From an uncultured Clostridium sp. (GTDB lineage: Bacteria; Bacillota; Clostridia; Lachnospirales; Lachnospiraceae): a DNA stretch of 64,000 nucleotides. Every line of letters starts with the position of its first letter. Position 1 is the first letter of the stretch. The stretch spans positions 30,778-94,777 of the forward strand of contig CAMMNN010000009.1 in NCBI GenBank assembly GCA_946498245.1, read 5' to 3'. The position numbers were made by a program, and so were the translations under genes. Of the stretch, positions 1-9,345 are shown piece after piece. Under the pieces are notes generated by a model. That model was not told where the DNA came from, did no database searches, and saw only the letters and a list, made by a program, of their open reading frames with translations.

Positions 1-2
1 TT

Positions 3-200
3 GACAGCGATTACTTTTATTCTGACAATGAAGGCCATATTTTTATTAAGATTATTAACGCCTCCAGAGAGGGCAAGATAACGGAACTGAAAGAAGGAAT
101 GGCTTTTGCTCAGGGGATTTTCCTGCCTTACGGAATTACGGAGGATGATGACTGCGAAACACTGCGAAACGGCGGTTTTGGAAGTACCGACGGCCAATAG
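3..200 (+). CDS. dut: dUTP diphosphatase (dUTPase), C-terminal part, truncated by window edge
   Basis: Frame 3 reads ...NEGHIFIKIINASREGKITELKEGMAFAQGIFLPYGITEDDDCETLRNGGFGSTDGQ*; the C-terminal RxGGFGST matches dUTPase motif V. Confidence 0.8.
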   Translation, partial: DSDYFYSDNEGHIFIKIINASREGKITELKEGMAFAQGIFLPYGITEDDDCETLRNGGFGSTDGQ

Positions 201-208
201 GAGAGGGA

Positions 209-1015
209 ATGGATCAGAAAAGAAAAAATAAAAGAAAACGGCTCTTGCGTCTGGCTGCCCTTGGGACTTGCCTTGGACTTCTCGGGGCAGGCATATCCGG
301 CTGCGGCGTGGGAAATGGGGCAAAACGCCAGGAGCTGAGGCTCCAGGCCATTGAACAAATGGATTCCGGCGACTATTCCGGCGCAATCAGCGTTCTGGAC
401 GAAGCCCTGGATCTGGGAAAGGGATCTGTGGGAGCCTTTGAAATCGATATTTTGCAGTACCGGGCCGAAGCGGAGTTTCGGGCGGAAGATTATGCCGCTG
501 CCGCCCATACCTATGATGTTTTGCTGCAGGTGGATGAAGAGCGCCCGGAATACATCCGGCTCAGGTGTATTTCCAGCATCCGCAGCGGAGATGTGGACGC
601 CGCCCTGGAAGATTTCCAAAACCTGTACAGCCAGACCGGAGAAGAGGATCCGGAGGCCATGGGGCAGTTGGCCGCCGATGTGGGAATGGCCTTAGAAAGC
701 GCAGGGAGGACCCAGGAGGCTTTGGAGATTTACAGTCAGGCCCAGGCGGACGGCTTGGCAAACTCAATCATTTACAACCGTATCGGCCTTTGCCGTATGG
801 CGGAGGAAGCTTACATTCAGGCGGAGGCCGCTTTTGCGGCAGGGCTGGAATGCCCCGATAAAACGGCGGAAGCCGATCTGATGTTTAACCGGGCGGTGGC
901 CCTGGAATATCAGGGAGAATATCAGCAGGCCCTGGCGGCCTTTGAGGAATATACGGCCAGATTCGGCCAGGACGACAAGGCACAACACGAGATTGATTTT
1001 TTGAGGACCAGATAA
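209..1015 (+). CDS. TPR-repeat lipoprotein
   Basis: 268 aa ORF, signal with lipobox-like LGAGISGC, repeated TPR-like A/G/Y pattern. Confidence 0.75.
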   Translation: MDQKRKNKRKRLLRLAALGTCLGLLGAGISGCGVGNGAKRQELRLQAIEQMDSGDYSGAISVLDEALDLGKGSVGAFEIDILQYRAEAEFRAEDYAAAAHTYDVLLQVDEERPEYIRLRCISSIRSGDVDAALEDFQNLYSQTGEEDPEAMGQLAADVGMALESAGRTQEALEIYSQAQADGLANSIIYNRIGLCRMAEEAYIQAEAAFAAGLECPDKTAEADLMFNRAVALEYQGEYQQALAAFEEYTARFGQDDKAQHEIDFLRTR

Positions 1016-1027
1016 AAGCGGTCTGGA

Positions 1028-2296
1028 ATGCGGAGGGATATGGCAGAACTCATAGATTTAAAAGAAGTGCAGGAACGGGTGATCCTTATAGGAGTCAGCC
1101 AGGGGGACGGAAGCGACGCAGAAAAGTCTTTGGATGAGCTGGAGGAGTTGGTAAAGACCGCCGGAGCTCAGACGGCGGGCCGGATCATCCAGAAACGGGA
1201 ACAGGCCCATCCCGGCACTTATCTGGGAAAAGGTAAACTGGAAGAGGTGAAAGAGGTCCTTTGGGAGCTGGAAGCCACAGGGGTGGTCTGCGATGATGAA
1301 TTGTCTCCGGCTCAGCTAAGGAATATGGAAGAAGCTCTGTCTGTGAAAGTAATGGATCGGACTATGGTGATTCTGGATATTTTTGCGAAACGAGCCAATA
1401 CCAGAGAAGGTAAGATTCAGGTTGAGTTGGCCCAACTGCGGTACCGGGCCGTGCGCCTGGTAGGAATGCGGGCTTCCCTGTCCCGTCTGGGCGGCGGTAT
1501 CGGAACCAGAGGTCCGGGTGAGAAAAAACTGGAGGTGGACCGGAGACGGATTCACGACAGGATTGGCCAGCTAAAAAGGGAGCTGGAGGAGGTAAAGCGC
1601 CATCGGGAGGTGCAGAGAAGCCGAAGACAGCAGGCAGGCTGCGTGTCAGTAGCTATTGTAGGGTACACCAATGCAGGAAAATCCACTCTCTTAAATCGCC
1701 TGACAGGAGCCGGGATTTTGGCGGAGGATAAACTGTTTGCCACCCTGGATCCCACTACCAGAAATCTGGAGCTTCCCGGCGGACAGAATATCCTGGTTAC
1801 AGATACCGTAGGATTTATCCGCAAACTTCCCCATCACCTCATAGACGCCTTCCGGAGTACTTTGGAGGAAGCCAGGTACTGCGATATAATCCTCCATGTG
1901 GCGGACTGCTCCAATCCTCAGCTAGAAGAGCAGATCCATGTAGTTTATGAGACGCTGAGACAGCTTGAGATAACGGGAAAGACGGTGATAACCGCTTTCA
2001 ATAAAATCGACTGTCTGGAAGGTGAGACGATTTTAAGAGACATACAGGCAGATTACCAGGTAAAGATTTCCGCAAAAACAGGAACCGGTATTCCGGAATT
2101 GCTGGAGCTGCTGGAAACCATTGTACGGAGCCAGAGAGTCTATTTGGAGAAGACTTACCCTTACCGGGACGCAGGGCTGATTCAGGAGATTCGCCGCCAG
2201 GGGACGCTATTGGAAGAGGACTACCGGGAAGACGGAATCTACGTAAGGGCCTATGTTTCAGCGGAGAGCTTTGGGCGGCTGTTTGCGGGGGAATAG
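1028..2296 (+). CDS. hflX: GTPase HflX
   Basis: GTP-binding motifs GYTNAGKSTLLN, DTVGFI, NKID; N-terminal HflX domain (GTRGPGEKKLEVDRRRI). Confidence 0.93.
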   Translation: MRRDMAELIDLKEVQERVILIGVSQGDGSDAEKSLDELEELVKTAGAQTAGRIIQKREQAHPGTYLGKGKLEEVKEVLWELEATGVVCDDELSPAQLRNMEEALSVKVMDRTMVILDIFAKRANTREGKIQVELAQLRYRAVRLVGMRASLSRLGGGIGTRGPGEKKLEVDRRRIHDRIGQLKRELEEVKRHREVQRSRRQQAGCVSVAIVGYTNAGKSTLLNRLTGAGILAEDKLFATLDPTTRNLELPGGQNILVTDTVGFIRKLPHHLIDAFRSTLEEARYCDIILHVADCSNPQLEEQIHVVYETLRQLEITGKTVITAFNKIDCLEGETILRDIQADYQVKISAKTGTGIPELLELLETIVRSQRVYLEKTYPYRDAGLIQEIRRQGTLLEEDYREDGIYVRAYVSAESFGRLFAGE

Positions 2297-2298
2297 AG

Positions 2299-2373
2299 CC
2301 GTCAAATTATTCATGTAGGGCATCCGCCAGAATGTGGTAGAGCATACACAGCCATGCATTCATAATTTGACGG
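2299..2373. repeat. 75-bp palindromic repeat, copy 1 (CCGTCAAATTAT...ATAATTTGACGG)
   Basis: 12-bp perfect terminal inverted repeat; nearly identical to 2409-2483. Confidence 0.9.
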
Positions 2374-2408
2374 ATTCCACGATATTGGCTGATTGGAGAG
2401 GTCTTTGG

Positions 2409-2483
2409 CCGTCAAATTATTCATGTAGGGCATCCGCCAGAATGTGGTAGAGCATATACAGCCATGCATTCATAATTTGACGG
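2409..2483. repeat. 75-bp palindromic repeat, copy 2
   Basis: Same sequence 110 bp downstream of copy 1. Confidence 0.9.
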
Positions 2484-2518
2484 GTTCTACGATATTAGCT
2501 AACGGGAGAGGTTTTTGG

Positions 2519-2628
2519 CCGTCAAATTATTCATGTAGGGCATCCGCCCTATAGAAGAAAAAGAAGGAAGACCGTCCAGTAAGCCAGCTTCCTGTCCGGC
2601 CTTTCTCCTTTTCCTTCTGCATGGCTGA
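2519..2628. repeat. Left half of the palindromic repeat joined to a long-hairpin module (TCCGCCCTATAGAA...TTCTGCATGGC)
   Basis: CCGTCAAATTATTCATGTAGGGCATCCGCC shared with copies 1 and 2 at the same 110-bp phase; the downstream hairpin module recurs at 33484-33567. Confidence 0.75.
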
Positions 2629-2637
2629 CTTGAAAAG

Positions 2638-2705
2638 CACAATATTTAGGATTTGAAATATTTTAAATTCTACATATTGTGTTTTTCTTTTGGTTCTGCT
2701 ATAAT
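2638..2705 (+). promoter_or_regulatory. nrdD promoter with paired NrdR-box-like sites
   Basis: CACAATATTTAG (2638-2649) and CTACATATTGTG (2670-2681), centres 32 bp apart; TTGTGT (2677-2682), 17 bp, TATAAT (2700-2705). Confidence 0.6.
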
Positions 2706-2857
2706 AGGTTGCGTAGCGGTTGAATCCTGGGTTGACAAAGCCGTGCATATCCCGCGAAAGGATATGGGCGTTTTTGTGAGCCTGGGGTTTTTAGGCTGTG
2801 GGGAGCGTTTACCCCAGGTGAAATTACACGAGAAAAATTGTTTTGGCGAAAGGAGTC

Positions 2858-5227
2858 ATGGATAGGATGATTAAGGTAGTAAAACGTGACGGGGAGATTG
2901 CGGAGTTTACTCTGTCAAAGATTACGGAGGCCATTAAAAAAGCTTTTAAGGCCACGAAGAAGGAGTACAACAACGAAATTCTGGAACTGCTTTCCCTCCG
3001 GGTGACTGCTGACTTTCAGTCTAAAATGAAAGACGGCACCATCAGCGTGGAGGAGATTCAGGACAGCGTGGAGCACGTTTTGGAGCAGACGGGATATACG
3101 GAAGTAGCAAAGGCTTATATTCTGTACCGTAAGCAGCGGGAAAAAATCCGCAATATGAAAAATACCATTCTGGATTACAAGGACGTAGTAAACAGTTACG
3201 TAAAGGTAGAGGATTGGCGAGTAAAGGAAAACTCTACTGTAACCTATTCCGTAGGCGGCTTGATTTTAAGCAACTCCGGAGCGATTACTGCCAATTACTG
3301 GCTGTCTGAGATTTACGATCAGGAGATTGCCAACGCTCACCGGAATGCGGACATCCATCTCCACGACCTTTCGATGCTGACAGGCTACTGCGCAGGCTGG
3401 TCTTTAAAACAGCTTCTGGTAGAAGGTCTGGGCGGCATTACCGGCAAGATTACATCCTCTCCGGCAAAGCATCTGTCTGTACTGTGCAATCAGATGGTAA
3501 ACTTTTTGGGAATTATGCAGAATGAATGGGCCGGCGCCCAGGCGTTCTCTTCCTTTGATACCTATCTGGCGCCCTTTGTAAAGGCGGACAATCTGACTTA
3601 TCCGGAAGTTAAGAAGTGTATCGAGTCCTTTATTTACGGCGTAAATACGCCCAGCCGCTGGGGAACGCAGGCTCCCTTCTCCAACATTACCTTAGACTGG
3701 ACTGTGCCGGACGATATGGCGGAGATGAATGCCATTGTAGGCGGAAAGGAAATGGATTTTAAGTACAAAGACTGCAAGAAGGAAATGGACATGGTCAATA
3801 AGGCCTTTATTGAAACCATGATTGAAGGCGACGCCAATGGACGGGGCTTCCAGTATCCCATTCCGACCTACTCCATCACCAGCGATTTCGACTGGTCAGA
3901 TACGGAAAATAACCGTCTGCTGTTTGAAATGACAGCTAAGTACGGCACACCCTATTTTTCCAATTACATTAACAGCGATATGAAGCCCAGCGACGTCCGC
4001 AGTATGTGCTGCCGCCTGCGTCTGGATCTTCGGGAGCTGAGAAAGAAGACAGGCGGATTCTTTGGTTCCGGCGAGAGCACGGGATCCATTGGCGTTGTAA
4101 CCATCAATATGCCCAGACTGGCTTATCTGGCAAAGGATGAAGAGGACTTCTACCGCCGTCTGGATCACATGATGGACGTTTCCGCCCGCTCTTTAAAGAC
4201 CAAGAGAGAGGTTATTACCAAGCTGCTGGACAACGGCCTCTATCCTTACACCAAACGGTACCTGGGAACCTTTGAGAATCATTTTTCCACTATCGGTCTG
4301 GTGGGAATGAACGAAGCCGGCCTTAATGCAAAGTGGCTGGGAAAAGATATGACCCATCCGGAAACCCAGAAGTTCAGCAAAGACGTTTTAAACCACATGA
4401 GGGAAAGACTGAAAGATTACCAGGAAATGTACGGGGATCTCTACAACCTGGAAGCGACTCCGGCGGAGTCCACCAGCTACCGTCTGGCAAAGCACGACAA
4501 GAAGCGTTTCCCGGACATCAAGACGGCCAACGGCGACTGCGGAACGCCTTACTACACCAACAGCTCCCATCTGCCCGTAGGCTATACCTCAGATGTATTT
4601 GACGCTTTGGACGTACAGGACGAACTGCAGACCCTTTATACATCCGGTACGGTATTCCACGCCTTCCTGGGAGAGAAGCTTCCGGACTGGAAGGCTGCGG
4701 CGAAACTGGTTCGTACCATTGCGGAAAATTACCGCCTGCCCTATTACAGTATTTCACCCACCTACTCCATCTGCAAGGATCACGGTTACTTATCCGGCGA
4801 GCACTTTAGCTGTCCGGTCTGCGGCAAAGAGGCCGAGGTTTACAGCCGTATTACCGGTTACTACCGCCCTGTAAAGAACTGGAATGAAGGAAAATTAGAG
4901 GAATACAAAGCGCGTAAGACCTATGATCCCTTCCACTCCAAGATTAAAAAGAGCCACAGCATTGTCCAGGTATCGGAAGAGAAGACGGAAACTCCGGAGG
5001 GCAACGCCGTTTACCTCTTTACCACAAAGACCTGCCCCAACTGCAAGGCAGCCAAAGAGTTTTTAAAGGACATGGATTATAAGGTCATTGACGCGGAGGA
5101 AAATCCGGAGATGTCTGACCGGTACGGCATTATGCAGGCTCCTACTCTGGTAATGGTCAGAGACGGAAAGGTAGAAAAGTACGTAAACGCCTCCAATATC
5201 AGAAAGTTTGCAGAAAACAACCAGTAA
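2858..5227 (+). CDS. nrdD: Anaerobic ribonucleoside-triphosphate reductase (class III, NrdD) with C-terminal thioredoxin/glutaredoxin-like domain
   Basis: N-terminal ATP-cone, NrdD core, CPVCGKEAEVYSRITGYYRP near the C-terminus, then YLFTTKTCPNCKAAKEFL redoxin domain. ATG at 2858 follows GGAG. Confidence 0.93.
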   Translation: MDRMIKVVKRDGEIAEFTLSKITEAIKKAFKATKKEYNNEILELLSLRVTADFQSKMKDGTISVEEIQDSVEHVLEQTGYTEVAKAYILYRKQREKIRNMKNTILDYKDVVNSYVKVEDWRVKENSTVTYSVGGLILSNSGAITANYWLSEIYDQEIANAHRNADIHLHDLSMLTGYCAGWSLKQLLVEGLGGITGKITSSPAKHLSVLCNQMVNFLGIMQNEWAGAQAFSSFDTYLAPFVKADNLTYPEVKKCIESFIYGVNTPSRWGTQAPFSNITLDWTVPDDMAEMNAIVGGKEMDFKYKDCKKEMDMVNKAFIETMIEGDANGRGFQYPIPTYSITSDFDWSDTENNRLLFEMTAKYGTPYFSNYINSDMKPSDVRSMCCRLRLDLRELRKKTGGFFGSGESTGSIGVVTINMPRLAYLAKDEEDFYRRLDHMMDVSARSLKTKREVITKLLDNGLYPYTKRYLGTFENHFSTIGLVGMNEAGLNAKWLGKDMTHPETQKFSKDVLNHMRERLKDYQEMYGDLYNLEATPAESTSYRLAKHDKKRFPDIKTANGDCGTPYYTNSSHLPVGYTSDVFDALDVQDELQTLYTSGTVFHAFLGEKLPDWKAAAKLVRTIAENYRLPYYSISPTYSICKDHGYLSGEHFSCPVCGKEAEVYSRITGYYRPVKNWNEGKLEEYKARKTYDPFHSKIKKSHSIVQVSEEKTETPEGNAVYLFTTKTCPNCKAAKEFLKDMDYKVIDAEENPEMSDRYGIMQAPTLVMVRDGKVEKYVNASNIRKFAENNQ

Positions 5228-5308
5228 CCCCTTTTTTTGTGCTGACTGCTGAAAATAGGTAAAAAATTCCATAGAATTTCTGCTATTTGATGAAAAATAA
5301 AATTTTCA

Positions 5309-5337
5309 TTGACATTGGAGAAAGGCAGCACTATAAT
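5309..5337 (+). promoter_or_regulatory. Sigma-70-type promoter of amt
   Basis: TTGACA (5309-5314), 17 bp, TATAAT (5332-5337). Confidence 0.75.
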
Positions 5338-5347
5338 TAGACCCATC

Positions 5348-5383
5348 AAAAGCACTGGCGCTTTAACGACGCCGGTGCTTTTT
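5348..5383 (+). terminator. Leader hairpin with U-tract just after the amt promoter (candidate attenuator)
   Basis: AAAAGCACTGGCG ... CGCCGGTGCTTTTT, about 10 nt downstream of the -10. Confidence 0.7.
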
Positions 5384-5492
5384 CGATTTATGGGAAACTC
5401 TTGTTTTCGATAAATCAAATCCCTCCGGAGGGGATAGATAGAATGTGCGCACTTCTGAACTTCAAAAAGGAATGGAAGAGGAGGAAGGAAGT

Positions 5493-7223
5493 ATGTATTC
5501 AGCGACAGACGTGATTTGGGTTCTTGTAGGTACAGTTCTTATTTTCTTTATGCAGGCGGGTTTTGCCCTCTGTGAAGCGGGCCTTACCAGAGCAAAAAAC
5601 ACGGGAAATATTCTGATGAAAAACATGATGGATTTTTGTATCGGAACTCCGTGCTACTGGCTCATAGGCTTTGGCCTGATGTTTGCCGGAGGAGGCGCTT
5701 TAATCGGAGGCTTTGATCCCCTGATTCGGGGAAGCTACGATTTCGGTACGCTGCCTACCTGGTGCTACGCGATTTTCCAGACAGTTTTTTGCGCCACAGC
5801 CGCCACAATCGTGTCCGGCTCCATGGCGGAAAGAACGAATTTTAAAGCCTATTGTGTCTATAGTGCGGCTATCAGTTTAGTGGTTTATCCCATTTCCGGA
5901 CATTGGATCTGGGGCGGAGGCTGGCTCTCCTGGTTAGGTTTCCACGATTTTGCAGGTTCCACCTGCGTCCACATGGTAGGCGGCGTGACAGCCTGTCTGG
6001 GGGCGGCTCTTCTGGGACCCAGAATCGGCAAGTATGACAGAGACGGAAAGCCGCGGGCGATTCCCGGCCACAATATGACGGCAATGGCCCTGGGCGTGTT
6101 TATTCTCTGGTTCTGCTGGTTCGGCTTTAACGGCGGTTCTACGGCGGCAATGAGTTCAGATGACGATATGGTTCTGGCCTCTCTGGTAATGTTTAACACA
6201 AACCTGGCGGCAGCAGTTGCCACTCTGGTAGCCATGATATTTACCTGGATCCGTTACGGCAAGCCCGATGTATCCATGACCTTTAACGCGGCCCTGGCAG
6301 GACTGGTGGCAATCACAGCTCCCTGCGACTGCGTAACGCCTGTAGGAGCCTTCTTTATCGGACTGGTGGCAGGCATTTTGGTAGTCTTCTCCGTAGAGTT
6401 TTTCGATAAAATTGCAAAAATCGACGATCCCGTAGGCGCGGTGTCCGTCCATATGGTAAATGGAATCTGGGGAACCATTGCGGTAGGACTCTTCAGCGAC
6501 GGCGGCAACGGTGTAGGAAAAGGCCTTTTTTACGGCGGAGGCTTCAGGCAGTTGGGCGTTCAGGCCCTTGGATTTGTCACAGTAGCCGCTTATGTACTGG
6601 TAGTGATGTTTATTATCTTTAAGCTTATTGATAAAACCATTGGCCTGCGGGTACCGGCGGAAGTGGAAATAGACGGTCTGGATTCCCATGAACACGGTCT
6701 GGTATCGGCTTATTCCGGCTTTGCCATTACAGATATGACCAATGCCGATATGGATATAAACGAAAATACGGATCTTGGAGAGAGCGATGCAGACAAAGCG
6801 ACCCAGCGTCAGATGGATGCCGCTGTAAAGGTAGTGGAGAGTCCGGCGCCGGAAGGCATTTTCAATACGGGAATGAATAAAGTAAGCATTATATGCAGGC
6901 TCGCCAAATTCGACGCCTTAAAGACAGCCCTTAACAATCTGGGGGTAACGGGCATTACGGTGACTCAGGTTATGGGCTGCGGCATTGAAAAGGGAGCCGG
7001 AGAAAAATACAGGGGCGTTGAAGTGGATATGAACCTGCTGCCAAAAGTAAAGGTAGAAGTAGTGGTCAGCAAGATCCCCGTAGACGCAGTCATTGCAACG
7101 GCAAAGAAAACCCTGTATACAGGCCATATTGGAGATGGAAAGATATTTGTCTACCCTGTGGCCAGAGTGGTCAAGGTACGGACCGGCGAAGAAAATTACC
7201 AGGCTCTTCAGGATGTAGAGTAG
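5493..7223 (+). CDS. amt: Ammonium transporter (Amt) fused to C-terminal P-II (GlnB/GlnK) domain
   Basis: 11-TM Amt domain, then MNKVSIICRLAKFDALKTALNNLGVTGITVTQVMGCG...GHIGDGKIFVYPVARVVKVRTGE (PII signature). ATG at 5493 follows GAGGAAGG. Confidence 0.92.
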   Translation: MYSATDVIWVLVGTVLIFFMQAGFALCEAGLTRAKNTGNILMKNMMDFCIGTPCYWLIGFGLMFAGGGALIGGFDPLIRGSYDFGTLPTWCYAIFQTVFCATAATIVSGSMAERTNFKAYCVYSAAISLVVYPISGHWIWGGGWLSWLGFHDFAGSTCVHMVGGVTACLGAALLGPRIGKYDRDGKPRAIPGHNMTAMALGVFILWFCWFGFNGGSTAAMSSDDDMVLASLVMFNTNLAAAVATLVAMIFTWIRYGKPDVSMTFNAALAGLVAITAPCDCVTPVGAFFIGLVAGILVVFSVEFFDKIAKIDDPVGAVSVHMVNGIWGTIAVGLFSDGGNGVGKGLFYGGGFRQLGVQALGFVTVAAYVLVVMFIIFKLIDKTIGLRVPAEVEIDGLDSHEHGLVSAYSGFAITDMTNADMDINENTDLGESDADKATQRQMDAAVKVVESPAPEGIFNTGMNKVSIICRLAKFDALKTALNNLGVTGITVTQVMGCGIEKGAGEKYRGVEVDMNLLPKVKVEVVVSKIPVDAVIATAKKTLYTGHIGDGKIFVYPVARVVKVRTGEENYQALQDVE

Positions 7224-7252
7224 GGATAAAAATAAATAGTGAAGGACTTATA

Positions 7253-7296
7253 AAAATCAGGAAGCCGCCTCATTTCAGAGGCAGCTTCCTGATTTT
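7253..7296. terminator. Bidirectional terminator between amt and the convergent MATE gene
   Basis: AAAATCAGGAAGC...GCTTCCTGATTTT. Confidence 0.75.
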
Positions 7297-8640
7297 GCTG
7301 AACCAACGGAAATAGACTAAAAAGAGAATAGAGGTAATGGTCCAGGTGAGGGGATAGCTGAAACAGATGGTTTTAATATCCGGATAGAGGGGAACGGCAA
7401 TAAATATCCAGACCACTCTCAGAAGGCATACGCCCAAAGCCGTCATAACCATGGGGATCCAACAGTCGCCGATGCCCCGCAGTGCGCCGGACAGGATTTC
7501 AATGCATACGTAAGTGACAAAGGTAGGAACCAGAAAACGCAGGATCTCCATGCCTTTGTCAATGACAGCCCCGTCGGTAGTAAAGAGAAGGTAGATATAG
7601 CTGCCAAAGAAATAGAGGATAAGGCTTAAAAATACCGTGGAAACCATACTGATGGCAAGACAGACCCGAATCCCTTTATAAACCCGGGCGGTCTTGCCGG
7701 CTCCGTAATTTTGCCCCACAAAGGTGGTGGCGGAAATGCCAAAGGCGTTGATAATCATCCAGTAGATGCTGTCGATTTTTCCGTAGGCAGTCCAGGCGGC
7801 AATAACGTCAGTACCCAGAGAATTGACGCTGATCTGGATAATAATGTTGGAAGAGGAATACATAACCGACTGAAGGCCTGCGGGAAGCCCGATCTGGATA
7901 ATTCTTAAAAGCATATGGGGATGGATGCGCAGGGATTTGAGGGAAAGGCGGTACATATCCGGAGTTCTCATAAGGACTGCCGCCACCAGGATGGCGGAAA
8001 CAACCTGAGAGGCAATGGTTGCCAGGGCAGCTCCGGCAACGCCCATGGAAAAGCCCACAACCAGGACAATATCCAGGACGATATTGGTAAAGCAGCTTGC
8101 AATTAAAAAGTACAGGGGGCGTTTGGAATCGCCGATGGCCCGGAGTATACCGGCCCCCATATTGTAAAGAAGATTGGCTGTCAGCCCCGCAAAGTAGATT
8201 CTAAGATACAGGACAGAATCCGGAAGGATGGCTTCCGGCGTATCCATAGCCCGCAATGCGGCCGGGGCAAAGAGGATGCCGGCAGCCGTAAGGATCACTC
8301 CTCCTATAAGAGAGAAGGCCACGGAAGTGTGGACGGCTTCTTCCACCCGTTTGCCGCGTCCGGCCCCGTAAAACTGGGAAATAATGACGGTAGATCCAGA
8401 GGAGAGGCCTACAAAAAAGCCTACAATCAGATTAATGATAGTAGCAGTGGATCCGCCCACGGCAGCCAGACCTTCTTTGCCTACAAAGCGTCCCACAATT
8501 ACGGCGTCCGCCGTATTGTAGAGCTGCTGGAAAAAGGTTCCGAATAAAATAGGAAAGAAAAAGAGAAGGAGCTGTTTCCAGATCACTCCCTCGGTAATGG
8601 GATTTCCCCCTGCCTTTTTAACTGCGATGCTCTTTTCCAT
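7270..8640 (-). CDS. MATE family efflux transporter
   Basis: 456 aa multi-TM ORF with MATE pattern (FFPILFGTFFQQLYNTADAVIVGRFVG). Confidence 0.9.
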   Translation of the reverse strand: MEKSIAVKKAGGNPITEGVIWKQLLLFFFPILFGTFFQQLYNTADAVIVGRFVGKEGLAAVGGSTATIINLIVGFFVGLSSGSTVIISQFYGAGRGKRVEEAVHTSVAFSLIGGVILTAAGILFAPAALRAMDTPEAILPDSVLYLRIYFAGLTANLLYNMGAGILRAIGDSKRPLYFLIASCFTNIVLDIVLVVGFSMGVAGAALATIASQVVSAILVAAVLMRTPDMYRLSLKSLRIHPHMLLRIIQIGLPAGLQSVMYSSSNIIIQISVNSLGTDVIAAWTAYGKIDSIYWMIINAFGISATTFVGQNYGAGKTARVYKGIRVCLAISMVSTVFLSLILYFFGSYIYLLFTTDGAVIDKGMEILRFLVPTFVTYVCIEILSGALRGIGDCWIPMVMTALGVCLLRVVWIFIAVPLYPDIKTICFSYPLTWTITSILFLVYFRWFSKIRKLPLK

Positions 8641-8768
8641 GACAGTAATTTCCTCCTGTGTATGCCGTTATAATCTGCTAAGGCTTAATTACCAATTATA
8701 CACATTTTTGAGAAAAAGAAAAGAGGAAAAAAGCGGGCTTTGCAGCACACGCCAAAGAGCAGCGGCGG

Positions 8769-9233
8769 TCAATCCGCCGCCGCTTTAGACAGGGCTCTTT
8801 CAATGGCGTTTAAAAGAACCTGGGACGTATACCGGGAACCGGATTCATAAGTAATTCCTTCTAAAGACTGGCTGGCAATGATCTGCTCCGCCAGATTGTC
8901 CATAGAGGGCTGTATAAGGGGATACATAGTGGCGATGGATTCATCCAGGGGAACCAGGGAGATAGAAGTAATTTCACTGGCATTTACGGCGACTTCCACG
9001 TTAACTGTCTGATTTCCCAGGGAAATGGAGGCGGAATAAACGCCGGGTATGTAGGATGTCTGAAGGCTTTGCTCATGGACGGCTCCGCCGGAGTCAGGGG
9101 CGGCTGAATCCGATTTTCTGGCGCGAAGCATAAAAAGAAACAGGGCAATGAGCAGGAGAGCAAGCCCCGCAAAGATGGCCGTATAGATGATTTCCTTCAT
9201 GCGAAGCACCACGATTTTTGTTCTTGAGCTCAT
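8769..9233 (-). CDS. Membrane-anchored FMN-binding-domain-like protein
   Basis: Single TM, then IPGVYSASISLGNQTVNVEVAVNASEITSISLV... resembling FMN_bind; GGGAGG RBS upstream. Confidence 0.55.
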   Translation of the reverse strand: MSSRTKIVVLRMKEIIYTAIFAGLALLLIALFLFMLRARKSDSAAPDSGGAVHEQSLQTSYIPGVYSASISLGNQTVNVEVAVNASEITSISLVPLDESIATMYPLIQPSMDNLAEQIIASQSLEGITYESGSRYTSQVLLNAIERALSKAAAD

Positions 9234-9345
9234 AAAGAACCTCCCAAAGAGTTTACTATAATCTATTAATTTTACATGGGTTTTATGCTATAATAGGAAG
9301 ACTGGAACGGATTTTTGCATTGTGAAGGAAGTTAGGAGAGACGAC

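Noticed and set aside
2299-2550. CRISPR-like array (110-bp period)
   Set aside because: Repeats are 75 bp, spacers are similar to each other and fixed at 35 bp, and no cas genes are present.
2653-2865. 70-aa plus-strand ORF ending at nrdD
   Set aside because: Covers the nrdD promoter (-35/-10) and leader; no RBS.
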